A DNA stretch of 64,000 nt from Nocardioides lacusdianchii (GTDB lineage Bacteria > Actinomycetota > Actinomycetes > Propionibacteriales > Nocardioidaceae): positions 248,001 to 312,000 of the forward strand of contig NZ_JADHZD010000003.1 of NCBI RefSeq assembly GCF_020102855.1, in the 5' to 3' direction. The translations under genes were made by a program, and so were the position numbers. This document shows, piece by piece, positions 7,085 to 15,936 of this stretch. Below the pieces are notes generated by a model. The model did not search any database, was not told the DNA's origin, and saw nothing but the letters and a program-made list of their open reading frames with translations. Positions within the stretch are counted from its first letter, which is position 1; each line of letters begins with the position of its first letter.

Positions 7085-8434
7085 ATGACCGTCGTCCACC
7101 ACGCGCCGCCTGCCGGGGTCCACGGCCGCCGGTTTCTCGTGCCGGGCTGGCCGCTGGTCGGGCTCTACCTCGGCTTCCCGCTCTGGTGGGCCCTCGGCCT
7201 GGCCAGTCTCATCTTCTTCGCCGCGGCCGCCGCGATGGCCGTCATCCTCGTGCGCCAGGGCAACGTCCGCGTGCCTCGTGGCTTCCCTCTGTGGCTGCTC
7301 TTCCTCGCCTGGACCGCTGCCGGGGTGCTGTTGCTCAAGGCGGTCGCCCCGGGCACCGTGCCGGGCGGCGGGCTGGGACGGCTGGCCGGTTTCGTGATCT
7401 GGTTCGCCTGGTACGCCGCCATCACCGTCGTCATGCTCTACGTCCTCAACACGGTGCGCGAGGTGACGACCCAGCGCATCGTGCGACTGCTGGCGTGGAT
7501 GTTCGTCGTGACGACCGGGTTCGGCGCGCTGGCCATCCTCGCTCCCGAGCTCGAGTTCACCTCGCCGATGGAGCTGGTGCTGCCCGATGGCGTGACGCAG
7601 AAGAACTTCGTGCGCACGCTGATCCATCCCTCCTTGTCGTCCTCGGTCGACTTCCTCGGCTACGTGCAGGCCCGCCCGACGGCCCCGTTCGCCTACTCCA
7701 ACGACTGGGGCAACAACCTCGCCCTCTACCTCCCGTTCTTCGTGCTCGCGTGGTGTGGTCCCGACGCCGGCTGGCGGCGCCGGGTGGCGCCGTTCGTGCT
7801 GCTCGCCTCGGTCTTCCCGATCGTGTTCTCGCTGAACCGGGGGCTGTGGGTCTCGCTGGTGCTGGCCGCGGTGTACGCCGCGGTGCGGTTGGCGATCCAC
7901 GGCCGCTGGCGCGCGATGCAGGTCCTCGTCGTCGGCGCGGTGCTCGGCGGGATCCTGTTCGTCTCCTCACCGCTCTACGACACGCTCGTCCTGCGGGTGG
8001 AGACACCGCACAGCAACGACCGTCGCGCCGGGACCGCGCTCACGGTCGCGAGCGTCACCGCGGAGGGATCACCGGTCGTCGGCTACGGCACCACCCGCAC
8101 CATGCAGGGCAGCTTCAGCTCCCTCGCGGGCGGCGAGACGGCCTCCTGCCACCAGTGCGCCCCGCCCCCGCTCGGTACGCAGGGCTTCATGTGGCGCCTG
8201 CTGCTGACCACCGGCTTCGTCGGCACGGCGCTGTGCCTGACCTTCCTGGGCCGGCAGTTCCTGCACCGGGCGCGCGGGCCCTCGCTGCTCGACATCACCG
8301 GGTGCACGGTCCTGCTGGTCTCGGTCCTCTGCTTCTTCTTCTACGACTCGTTGGGATCGGCCCTGTTCACCACCTTCATCGCCATCGGCCTGATGGCCCG
8401 CGCCGACTGGGAGCCCGAGGGGGCGACGCCATGA
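7085..8434 (+). CDS. Wzy-like polysaccharide polymerase / O-antigen ligase family
   Basis: A 449-residue polytopic membrane protein with about ten to twelve hydrophobic helices and one large hydrophilic loop (about residues 300-365, containing HSNDRRAGTALTV and GYGTTRTMQGS). This layout is typical of the O-antigen ligase/Wzy_C superfamily, which joins undecaprenyl-linked repeat units on the outer membrane face. Family identity comes from topology and the periplasmic-type loop rather than a strict motif. The ATG at 7085 is preceded by GGAGG and AGGA. It opens a six-gene operon running to 14507 in which most junctions are ATGA overlaps. A possible -10 element, TAGCGT, lies at 6944-6949, leaving a leader of about 130 bases. 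Confidence 0.82.
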   Translation: MTVVHHAPPAGVHGRRFLVPGWPLVGLYLGFPLWWALGLASLIFFAAAAAMAVILVRQGNVRVPRGFPLWLLFLAWTAAGVLLLKAVAPGTVPGGGLGRLAGFVIWFAWYAAITVVMLYVLNTVREVTTQRIVRLLAWMFVVTTGFGALAILAPELEFTSPMELVLPDGVTQKNFVRTLIHPSLSSSVDFLGYVQARPTAPFAYSNDWGNNLALYLPFFVLAWCGPDAGWRRRVAPFVLLASVFPIVFSLNRGLWVSLVLAAVYAAVRLAIHGRWRAMQVLVVGAVLGGILFVSSPLYDTLVLRVETPHSNDRRAGTALTVASVTAEGSPVVGYGTTRTMQGSFSSLAGGETASCHQCAPPPLGTQGFMWRLLLTTGFVGTALCLTFLGRQFLHRARGPSLLDITGCTVLLVSVLCFFFYDSLGSALFTTFIAIGLMARADWEPEGATP

Positions 8435-9675
8435 CATCGCCTGCCCCGGACGCCGGCGCGTCGTACGCCACCGAGGTGACCCGACTGCTGTGGCCCGCGC
8501 CGTGGGACGAGCCGCTCGTCACCCGATCGGTACGGCGGCCAGAGGGCGCCCTTCGCGACGCCTACGTCTTCCCCAGCATCCGCAATCCGCGGCTGCTGGT
8601 GCCGGCAGGACTGCCGGCCGCGGCAACGATGGTCCAGCGGCTGGGCAACGACGAGGCAGCCTTCATCGCACCGCTGCGCCGGGTGCTGAGGAGGGCGGTG
8701 GGATCATCGTTCTTCGCGGCCAGCCGCTGGCCGCGCGTACGGGTGGTCGGCCCCGCCACGGGCGCCGACTCCATCGAGCATCACCTCGCGGGCGTGCTGG
8801 GCACCGAGGTGCGGGTGGGGGTGGTGCTCGGACCGCGCCGGGTCAACCAGAAGCCGGTCCTGCAGGTCTTTGCGACCGACGGCAGGCTCCTGGCCTTCGC
8901 CAAGGTCGGCCACAACGCGCTGACCTCCGACCTGGTCCGGCGGGAGGCACGTGCCCTCACCGACGTGCACGCGCTGGCGCCACGCCGGTTCCGTGCACCG
9001 GAGCTGTTGCACGCTGGCACCTGGTCGGGACTCGACGTCCTGGTGATGTCGCCGCTGCCGATCGAGCCCGACCGGGCCGTCGACGCCGGCACCCGGGTCG
9101 ACGCCATGGTGGAGCTGGCGCGCCTGGCCGGGACGCACACCTGCGCGCTCGCCGACAGCCCCTTCCTCGCTCGCCTGCGCGCCGAGAGCCTTCGGCTGGC
9201 CGACCTCCCGCACGGCGGCTCGCTCGCCGGCGCCGTCGCGGAGCTCGAGCACCACCACGGGACCACCGACCTGGCCTTCGGCTCCTGGCACGGCGACTGG
9301 GGGCCGTGGAACATGGGCATGCAGGGCGCGGTACTCCAGCTGTGGGACTGGGAGCGGCACGACCGCGCGGTGCCCCTCGGCCTCGACGCGGTCCACCTGC
9401 TCGCCCAGCAGGTGCAGCCGGCGCAGCACGTCGACCCCGCACAGGAGGCCGACTTCCTGGCCGCGGTCCCCGCGGCGCTCGCGCCCTTCGGCGTCGCCCC
9501 CGCACTGCACGACCTGACGGTGCGCCTCTACCTCCTCGAGATGGCGGTGCGCTACGTGGACGCGCTGCGCCACGGGGCACGACCCGACTTCGAGCGACGG
9601 ACCGCGTGGGTCGTGTCGCTGCTCTCCCGGCTGCTCCAGCAGCCGCTCACGACCTCGTCGAAAGGACGGCCATGA
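8431..9675 (+). CDS. APH-fold phosphotransferase in the polysaccharide operon
   Basis: This 414-residue protein has the catalytic signatures of the aminoglycoside-phosphotransferase/choline-kinase fold. The Brenner-type loop is HGDWGPWNM with His287 and Asp289, and the metal-binding segment after it is WDWERHD with Asp306, equivalent to the kinase DFG. The N-terminal lobe contains VFATDGRLLAFAKVGHNALT, where the lysine is a candidate ATP-binding residue. It is encoded between a Wzy-like polymerase and a sulfotransferase with ATGA overlaps on both sides, so it is made with them. A small-molecule or glycan kinase role in making the polymer is inferred; antibiotic resistance is unlikely from context. 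Its substrate is unknown. Confidence 0.75.
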   Translation: MTSPAPDAGASYATEVTRLLWPAPWDEPLVTRSVRRPEGALRDAYVFPSIRNPRLLVPAGLPAAATMVQRLGNDEAAFIAPLRRVLRRAVGSSFFAASRWPRVRVVGPATGADSIEHHLAGVLGTEVRVGVVLGPRRVNQKPVLQVFATDGRLLAFAKVGHNALTSDLVRREARALTDVHALAPRRFRAPELLHAGTWSGLDVLVMSPLPIEPDRAVDAGTRVDAMVELARLAGTHTCALADSPFLARLRAESLRLADLPHGGSLAGAVAELEHHHGTTDLAFGSWHGDWGPWNMGMQGAVLQLWDWERHDRAVPLGLDAVHLLAQQVQPAQHVDPAQEADFLAAVPAALAPFGVAPALHDLTVRLYLLEMAVRYVDALRHGARPDFERRTAWVVSLLSRLLQQPLTTSSKGRP

Positions 9676-10541
9676 CGCTCCGCTCCGCAGTGCCCCACCC
9701 CCTCAAGGTCGCCGGCAGGACGATGTCGGTGCAGGTCGGATCGGCCACGGCCGAGCTCCGCCAGCTCCCGTCGTTCATCCTCGTCGGCGCCCAGCGCACG
9801 GGCACGACCTCGCTCTACCGGGCGCTGATGTCGCACCCGCTCATCCACCAGGCGAACTTCCACAAGGGCGTCAACTACTTCGACATCAACTACCACCGCG
9901 ACTTCGCCTGGTACCGCGGCCACTTCCCGACCGCGGCGTCCCTCTCCCTGCGCACCCGAGGGCACGCCGGCTCGCCGGTGACCTTCGAGGCCAGCGGCTA
10001 CTACATGTTCCACCCGTGCGCCGCCGAGCGTATGGCACGCCACCTCCCCGAGGTGAAGATCCTCGCGATGCTCCGCGACCCCATCGAGCGGGCGTTCTCC
10101 GCCCACAAGCACGAGCTGGCGCGCGGGTTCGAGACCGAGCCCTTCGAGCGTGCCCTCGACCTCGAGGAGGAGCGGCTGGCGGGGCAGGAGGACCGGATGG
10201 TCGCCGACCCGACCTACCAGAGCCACAGCCACCGGCACCACGCCTACACCCGACGGGGGCACTACGCCGAGCAGGTCACCCGGCTGCTCGAGCACTTCCC
10301 CGCCGCCCAGGTGCACCTCGTGGAGAGCGAGTCGTTCTTCGAGCAGCCGGAGCGGACGTACGGACAGGTGCTCGACTTCCTCGGCCTCCCGGCGGCGATG
10401 CCCGACAGCTTCGACCGCTGGAACGCCCGGCCCAGCTCGCCGATGACCGACAGCACCCGCGCGCGGCTGCGCGAGCACTTCGAGCCGCACGACGAGGCGC
10501 TGGCTCCCCTGCTCGGACGGACGCCCGCATGGCGCACGTGA
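9672..10541 (+). CDS. Sulfotransferase family protein, exopolysaccharide locus
   Basis: The third sulfotransferase of this locus (289 residues). It is the most canonical: the PAPS 5'-phosphosulfate loop is ILVGAQRTGTTSLYRAL (residues 36-52), the 3'-phosphate segment is LAMLRDPIERAFSAHKHE, and the C terminus has the usual FLGLP segment plus a final helix of the Sulfotransfer_1 family. The ATG at 9672 overlaps the kinase stop codon (ATGA), and the gene ends 13 bases inside the next gene. Expected activity is transfer of sulfate from PAPS to a sugar hydroxyl. Genes for PAPS synthesis are not in the window. Confidence 0.88.
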   Translation: MTLRSAVPHPLKVAGRTMSVQVGSATAELRQLPSFILVGAQRTGTTSLYRALMSHPLIHQANFHKGVNYFDINYHRDFAWYRGHFPTAASLSLRTRGHAGSPVTFEASGYYMFHPCAAERMARHLPEVKILAMLRDPIERAFSAHKHELARGFETEPFERALDLEEERLAGQEDRMVADPTYQSHSHRHHAYTRRGHYAEQVTRLLEHFPAAQVHLVESESFFEQPERTYGQVLDFLGLPAAMPDSFDRWNARPSSPMTDSTRARLREHFEPHDEALAPLLGRTPAWRT

Positions 10542-11377
10542 CCGAGCGGCCCACGCTCCCGCTCTGGTCGGACCAGCTGCGCTTCGTCCGGGTCCACGCC
10601 CTTCTCCTGGGCTCGCTCGGCGTGGTCGGGCTGCTGCTCGGCCTGGCGTGGTCCGCGACCCAGCCGACCAGCTACGCGGCGACGTCGTCGGTGGTCCTGA
10701 CCCCCGTGCCCAAGTACGTGCTGCCCACCGGGGAGGGCGTGCTGCCGCCCCAGGTGAGCATCGACACCGACGCCCAGCTGCTCCACAGCCCGGTCGTGCT
10801 GAGGAAGGTCGGCACCGCGCTCGGCACGGGCCGCGCGGCCGCGATGGACCACCTGTCCGTCACGGCCACCGCCAACAGCGACGCCCTCCACGTCACGGCC
10901 ACGGCCGCCTCGCCCGAGCTTGCCGCAGCCGCGGCCAACGCAGCCGTGGACGGGCTCGCCCAGGTGCGCCGCGACACCCTCGGGTCGCTCCGTCTCGACC
11001 AGCTCCGCCTCCTGCGCCTGTGGACCACCGACCAGGAGGGCGTCCTGGCCCGGGCACAGGGGGTCGGCGCGATCATCCCGGCCAGCGACGAGTTCTTCGC
11101 CCACGTGCTGGAGCTCCGGACGTCGCTGCGAGAGCTGGAGGAGGCGCGGGCCCTGCCCGTGCAGGTCGTCGACGCCGCCGTCCCACCGCAGCGACCCGTG
11201 CGGGCCAACGTCGAGGTGCCGCTCGTGTCGGGTCTCATGCTCGGCGCCCTCGTCGGTTGCCTGATCGGCGCGGGGCTCGACCGCCGAGCCGTCGCCACCT
11301 CCACGCACTCCTCACGTCGGGCGACGCCCCGACCGTCCCTCGCCCTCCGGCTGATCCCTCCCACCACCTCAGGATGA
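10529..11377 (+). CDS. Wzz-like chain-length regulator
   Basis: A 282-residue membrane protein with the topology of polysaccharide co-polymerases: a first transmembrane helix at about residues 24-43 (LLLGSLGVVGLLLGLAWSA), an extracytoplasmic region of about 190 residues, and a second helix at about 232-252 (VPLVSGLMLGALVGCLIGAG) preceded by the proline-rich PPQRPVRAN element typical of Wzz proteins. It lacks any cytoplasmic kinase domain. It overlaps the sulfotransferase gene by 13 bases and the next gene by ATGA. Such proteins set polymer length with Wzy. Having two co-polymerase genes in tandem is unusual and is discussed under findings. Confidence 0.82.
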   Translation: MAHVTERPTLPLWSDQLRFVRVHALLLGSLGVVGLLLGLAWSATQPTSYAATSSVVLTPVPKYVLPTGEGVLPPQVSIDTDAQLLHSPVVLRKVGTALGTGRAAAMDHLSVTATANSDALHVTATAASPELAAAAANAAVDGLAQVRRDTLGSLRLDQLRLLRLWTTDQEGVLARAQGVGAIIPASDEFFAHVLELRTSLRELEEARALPVQVVDAAVPPQRPVRANVEVPLVSGLMLGALVGCLIGAGLDRRAVATSTHSSRRATPRPSLALRLIPPTTSG

Positions 11378-12945
11378 TGACCGTGGACCACACCCGCCCT
11401 GCGCACGCCCCGCGCCGCTCGTCGCCGCTCGACGCCGCCCGACGTCATCGCACGATCGTGCTGGTGCTCCTCCTGGTCGGCCTCGGCCTCGGGTGGCGAG
11501 TCGGCGACAGCCAGCCCACCACCTGGTCGAGCACGGCGCGCGTGCTCATCAACCCGACGGTGGGCAACCCGTTCGCCCCGGCGCCCAGCTCGGTGCGCCA
11601 GGACGAGCTGACCAGCCTGGAGACCGAGGCGCAGGTGGCAGGGTCGGCAGAGGTGCTCGAGGCCGTGGCCGCGGCCAACCCCCCGCTGACGGTCGGGCAG
11701 ATCCAGCGCGGTCTCTCCATCACCGTCCCGCCCAACACCCAGGTCCTCGCACTGACCTACGCCGCGGACGACGCGCGCACCGCCGAGCAGGTCGTCGACA
11801 GCTGGGCACGGCTCTACCTCGACAACCGGGACCGTCGCGCCGAGCAGGTCAACGTCGACCGCATCGGGAAGGTCGAGAAGCAGACCGAGGGCGTGGTCGC
11901 CGACCTGCGTGTCGCCACGGCGGCAGCCCAACGGGGCACCGCGGCAGAACGCCAGTTCCAGTCCGAGCTCGCCGCCGCCCTGCGCAACCAGCTCGTCAGC
12001 CTCCGGGCCCAGCGCTCCTACCTCGAGAACAGCGAGGCGCCGGCCGGCTCGGTCATCGCCCCGGCTTCGGCCGCGGCCCGGTCCGGCGGCCTCGTGCTGC
12101 CCGCCATGGCCGCCGGTGGCGCCCTCCTCGGGCTCGCGCTCGGCGTGGCGGTCGCCGCGGTCCGCGAGCGCGTCTCGGGTCGCGTCCGTGCGGCCCGTGA
12201 CGTCGCTGCGGCCGGGATCCCCGTGCTCGTCGCCTCGCACCGGCCACGCCGGCACCCCTTCCGCACGCACGACTCGGAGTCCGCCGCGACCGTGGCGCGA
12301 CGGGTGCGCGCGGAGGTGCTGCACCGCACCCCGACCCCGGAGGTCGTGGCCGTGGCGCCCGCGGCTCCCGGCGGGCACGGCGAGGCCGTCGCGGCCACCC
12401 TCGCGACCGCCCTGGCCCGGGCAGGTCACCGTGTCGTGCTGGTCAGCGACCAGGGTGCGGGAAGTGCCCCCGACCAGGACGGGCGCGGCCTGGCGCACGT
12501 GCTGCTGCACGAGCGCACCCGGGTCGGCGAGCTGCTGCACCCGAGTCTCGAGCCCGCGCTCACGTTGCTGCCGTGGGGGTTCGACGAGACGAGCCGGGAC
12601 CGTCTCTCGGCTCGATCGCTGCGCTCGGTGCTCGCTCCTCTCGTCGACGCCGGGCACGTCGTCGTCCTCGCTGCTCCCGAGGCCACGAGCGTCGAGGGCG
12701 AGGCGGTCCTGGGCGCGGCGGACCTCGGCCTCGTGGTGGTGACCGTGGGGCGTACGCCGACCCGGTGGGTCGCTGCGGTGGCGTCCCGTCTCGACACGCT
12801 GACCACCCAGGTGGCCGCGGTCGTGGTGGACGCGCGGATCGCGGACGCACCCGTCGACCTGGCTGCCGGGCCCGAGGGAGACCCGGACGGGCGTGCGGTC
12901 CGGGGCCAGGGCGATCGCCGACCCGCGGCTCGGTCACCACGATGA
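11374..12945 (+). CDS. Wzc/CapB-like co-polymerase with degenerate kinase domain
   Basis: A 523-residue protein with an N-terminal Wzz-type region (helix at about 28-42, extracytoplasmic part to about 235, second helix LPAMAAGGALLGLALGVAVAAV) joined to a cytoplasmic P-loop-like domain. In active bacterial tyrosine kinases the Walker A motif has GKS/T; here the equivalent stretch is APAAPGGHGEAVAATLA (about residues 327-343), with no lysine and no Ser/Thr. The Walker B-like strand reads VVVLAAPEA without the acidic residue. The C terminus has no tyrosine cluster. It therefore probably lost kinase activity and keeps a structural role in length control or export. ATG at 11374 overlaps the previous stop; an ATG at 11377 is equally possible. 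Confidence 0.8.
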   Translation: MMTVDHTRPAHAPRRSSPLDAARRHRTIVLVLLLVGLGLGWRVGDSQPTTWSSTARVLINPTVGNPFAPAPSSVRQDELTSLETEAQVAGSAEVLEAVAAANPPLTVGQIQRGLSITVPPNTQVLALTYAADDARTAEQVVDSWARLYLDNRDRRAEQVNVDRIGKVEKQTEGVVADLRVATAAAQRGTAAERQFQSELAAALRNQLVSLRAQRSYLENSEAPAGSVIAPASAAARSGGLVLPAMAAGGALLGLALGVAVAAVRERVSGRVRAARDVAAAGIPVLVASHRPRRHPFRTHDSESAATVARRVRAEVLHRTPTPEVVAVAPAAPGGHGEAVAATLATALARAGHRVVLVSDQGAGSAPDQDGRGLAHVLLHERTRVGELLHPSLEPALTLLPWGFDETSRDRLSARSLRSVLAPLVDAGHVVVLAAPEATSVEGEAVLGAADLGLVVVTVGRTPTRWVAAVASRLDTLTTQVAAVVVDARIADAPVDLAAGPEGDPDGRAVRGQGDRRPAARSPR

Positions 12946-14507
12946 CCTCGGTGGCGACCGAGCGCGCACTGCACCGCGTCCAGCTGGAGAAGCTGGCACG
13001 CCGGGGCACCGCCAGCGTCGTCGGCGCAGGCGCCAGCGCGGTCTTCGGCGTCCTGCTGGTCGTCGTGGTGACGAACGGCTTCTCCGCCACGGTCGCCGGC
13101 ACCCTCTTCGCCGCCACCGCGACGTTCCTCATCCTGGAGTCGGTGGCGCTGCTCGGGACCGACACCGGGCTGGTCAAGGTGCTGCCGACCCAGCTCGCCT
13201 CGGACCGCGCGGTCGACGCCCGACGCACGCTGGCGGTGGCCGCAGTCCCGGTCGTGGCCCTCGCGGCGAGCGGCGGACTCGCCCTCCACCTCCTCGCGCC
13301 GACCCTCGCGCCCGTCCTGAGCAGCCCGGAGGCTCCGTCGACGATGACGGACATGTTGCAGGCCCTCGCGCTGCTGCTGCCGGTGGCCGCACTCCACGAC
13401 CTCGCCCTGGCCGCCACGCGAGGACTCGGGTCGATGCGCCCCACGGTGCTCGTCGACAACGTCGGACGGCTCGGGCTGCAGGCCGCGTCGGTCCTGGTGG
13501 CCTGGGCCGCCGGGGCCGGACCCGTCGTGCTGGCCCTCGCGTGGGGGCTTCCGTACGCGGTCGGGCTGGTCGTGACGGCCGCGTGGCTGCACCGGCTGCT
13601 CCCACCCGCCACTGGTCGCGGTCCGGGCCGTGCCTCCGGTGCTCGCACGTGGTCGGTCCTGGTCCACGAGTTCTGGTCCTACACAGGCCCCCGGGCCGTG
13701 GCCCGGGTGACGCAGACCGCCCTCAAGCGCTCCGACATCGTCCTCGTCGCGGCGCTCGCCTCACCCGCCGACGCTGCCCTCTACACGGGAGCCACGCGCT
13801 TCGTCGTGCTGGGCCAGCTGTTCGTCCAGTCCGTCCAGCAGGCCCTGTCGCCGCAGCTCAGCAGGCTGTTCGCCCGCGGTGAGGACCGCGCCGCCGGCTC
13901 GATCTTCCAGGCAGCCACCATGTGGAGTGTGCTCACGGCCTGGCCGATCTACCTCGTCACGGCAGCCTGGGCGCCGGTCCTGATGGGCATCTTCGGCGAG
14001 GGCTACGACGTCGCCGCCGACGTCGTGGTCATCCTGTCGCTCACCATGCTCGTGGCGACCGCGTGCGGGCCGGTCGACTCGGTGCTGCTCATGGCCGGGC
14101 ACAGCTGGCTCAGCCTGGCCAACAGCACGGTGACCCTCGTGATCAACGTGGGTCTCAACCTGCTCCTGATCCCGACCCACGGCATCCGCGGAGCGGCCGT
14201 GGCGTGGGCGGTCGGCATCGTGGTGCGCAACCTGCTGCCGCTGCTGCAGGTCCGGCGCCACCTGTCGATGTGGCCGCTGTCCACGACCACCTGGCAGGTC
14301 GCCGGCGCAGCACTCGCCTGCTTCGGCGCTGCGGGACTGCTGGCGTACGTCCTGGACCTCGCCGTGCTCGCGGAGCTGACGCTGACCGCGACCGGCCTGG
14401 TGGCCTACGGCGCGGCCGTCTGGATGAGACGGGACGTGCTGGGGCTCGACGTGTTCGTGCGGGCGGCCCGCCGACGACATGCCGGTGGGCCCACGCCCGA
14501 CTCCTAA
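12942..14507 (+). CDS. Wzx-like polysaccharide flippase
   Basis: A 521-residue integral membrane protein of the MOP superfamily (Wzx/MviN/RfbX type), with about fourteen predicted helices and few charged loops. Typical segments include LAWGLPYAVGLVVTAAWL, SLANSTVTLVINVGLNLLLI and the following GIRGAAVAWAVGIVVRNLLPLL, which matches the conserved half of polysaccharide flippases. It would turn the undecaprenyl-linked repeat unit to the outer face for Wzy. ATG at 12942 overlaps the previous stop (ATGA); it is the last gene of the operon and ends nine bases before the convergent hydrolase gene. Confidence 0.88.
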   Translation: MTSVATERALHRVQLEKLARRGTASVVGAGASAVFGVLLVVVVTNGFSATVAGTLFAATATFLILESVALLGTDTGLVKVLPTQLASDRAVDARRTLAVAAVPVVALAASGGLALHLLAPTLAPVLSSPEAPSTMTDMLQALALLLPVAALHDLALAATRGLGSMRPTVLVDNVGRLGLQAASVLVAWAAGAGPVVLALAWGLPYAVGLVVTAAWLHRLLPPATGRGPGRASGARTWSVLVHEFWSYTGPRAVARVTQTALKRSDIVLVAALASPADAALYTGATRFVVLGQLFVQSVQQALSPQLSRLFARGEDRAAGSIFQAATMWSVLTAWPIYLVTAAWAPVLMGIFGEGYDVAADVVVILSLTMLVATACGPVDSVLLMAGHSWLSLANSTVTLVINVGLNLLLIPTHGIRGAAVAWAVGIVVRNLLPLLQVRRHLSMWPLSTTTWQVAGAALACFGAAGLLAYVLDLAVLAELTLTATGLVAYGAAVWMRRDVLGLDVFVRAARRRHAGGPTPDS

Positions 14508-14516
14508 GGTTGCTGG

Positions 14517-15689
14517 TCAGGCCACCCGGCCCGCACGCGGGTCGGCCAGGGTGCCGCGGAACGCCTCGAGCCGGTCACCGGTCAACTCGTGGCCCACACC
14601 ACCGGTGACGTTCCACAGGCAGCCGAACCACACGTTCGGCGTGCTGAGCAGGGCTTCACCTGCGGCGCGGATGGTCGCAGCCGAGTAGCCGTTGTACTCA
14701 CCCACGCCGATGGGCAGGTCGTGCCCGCGCGAGCGCAGGTAGCTCGAGAGCGCCGGGATGCGGTCCCCCGGCTTGGCCTCGCCCGGCGACGCCATGGTCC
14801 CGGACTCGTAGGTGTCGATCGCGAAGTAGTCCCAGAGGTCGAAGAGCGGGTCGGGGCAGAAGGACTCGAACGCTGCCACCTGGTTGTCGAGCAGCCACCC
14901 GTTGAGGATCGGCCCGACCTTCAGCTGGTCGCGCTTGAAGAGCGGCATGAGCCGCTGGTGCATCGCAGCGAACTGCGCACCGCTCATGTCCTTGTAGGGC
15001 TCGTGCCAGATCGTGACCGCCGTGGGCTTGCCGTACGACGCCAGCCGGGCGGCCGCCTGCTCGGCGGCCGCGTTGAACCTGCCGGCGATGGCACCGCTGA
15101 CGTCGCCGCCCACCTTGTAGGAGATGACGGGCAGCATGCCGGCCTCGTGCGCCTCCTCCACCAGCTTGAGCTGGGTGGTGGGGCCGCTCGCCAGGTCAGC
15201 GAAGATGCGGCGCGCGCTCACCCCCGGACCGACCTCGGAGATCTTCTGGCTCCACTGGTCCGGCATCGCGCTCATGCCGATGAGGGCGGCGGCACCGAGA
15301 GCGGTGGGGTTGGTCGACTGCGACCCGACGACGCTGTAGTCGAGTTGCTTGCGGAAGACCTTGCCGTCGGCACGCTTCACCACCGCGGTGACGGTGCCGG
15401 CGCCGACCGTGGTCGCGCGGGCGGTCCACATCTCGTAGCGGCGACGCTTGATGACGCGCTTCCACTCCAGACCGCTGCGGTCGCGCACCCGGATCCGGCG
15501 CCCCTGGCGGAGATTCTCGGAGATGTGGAGCGTGAGCAGTCCGCCCACCTCCACCACGTCGGTCTTCAGGCGCGCCTGCACCCTGGTGCGGGCTGCGTGG
15601 GCGGGCGCGACGGCCGAGGCACCGACGAGGCCGGCGGTGGTCGCACCACCGGCGAGTCGGAGCATGTTGCGACGGGTGACTGGGTCCAC
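14517..15689 (-). CDS. Tat-exported glycoside-hydrolase-like protein, paralog 1
   Basis: A 390-residue exported protein. The N terminus TRRNMLRLAGG (residues 5-15) is a Tat signal, with likely cleavage after AHA at residue 32. Residues about 36-122 look like an Ig-like beta domain. The rest (about 136-390) resembles a TIM-barrel hydrolase: IWHEPYKDM carries candidate acid/base Glu230 and GVGEYNGYS carries candidate nucleophile Glu331. It is a close paralog of the 15937 gene, with the same length and the same spacing of these motifs, so the two arose by tandem duplication. GTG at 15689 was chosen because it gives a complete Tat signal and has AAGGAA upstream. Activity on the exported polysaccharide is inferred. 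Confidence 0.75.
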   Translation of the reverse strand: MDPVTRRNMLRLAGGATTAGLVGASAVAPAHAARTRVQARLKTDVVEVGGLLTLHISENLRQGRRIRVRDRSGLEWKRVIKRRRYEMWTARATTVGAGTVTAVVKRADGKVFRKQLDYSVVGSQSTNPTALGAAALIGMSAMPDQWSQKISEVGPGVSARRIFADLASGPTTQLKLVEEAHEAGMLPVISYKVGGDVSGAIAGRFNAAAEQAAARLASYGKPTAVTIWHEPYKDMSGAQFAAMHQRLMPLFKRDQLKVGPILNGWLLDNQVAAFESFCPDPLFDLWDYFAIDTYESGTMASPGEAKPGDRIPALSSYLRSRGHDLPIGVGEYNGYSAATIRAAGEALLSTPNVWFGCLWNVTGGVGHELTGDRLEAFRGTLADPRAGRVA

Positions 15690-15872
15690 GAGTGTGTTCC
15701 TTCGATGCAGGGGGTGCGGGGGCGATCGGCCCGGTGACGTCGCGCGCATCGACTTCCCCCGTGTCCAGCGCGCGGCCCCAGGCCCGTGTTCGTTGAACGC
15801 GCCGCACCGTACGTGACACCTGTGCCCGGCGCGAATCGACGCCCTACCACATGACGTGATCCGGCCAGACAC

Positions 15873-15896
15873 CGCCTCCCCCAAATGGGGTAGGCG
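15873..15896 (-). promoter_or_regulatory. Strong palindromic TTTGGG-type site
   Basis: A 24-base near-perfect palindrome: outer arms CGCCT/AGGCG, inner arms CCCC/GGGG, and an A+T core reading ATTT on the minus strand. It begins about 184 bases upstream of the GTG at 15689. It is the best candidate operator in the locus for a dimeric DNA-binding protein. The A+T core stands out in this very GC-rich sequence. Confidence 0.45.
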
Positions 15897-15936
15897 GCGG
15901 CGACGAGAGGTGCGCGCGAACGGGCGCTCCGCGCCG

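Noticed and set aside
7030..8430. Upstream extension of the kinase gene frame to 7030
   Set aside because: It overlaps the Wzy-like gene out of frame and is Arg-rich; the ATG at 8431 in an ATGA junction is the natural start.
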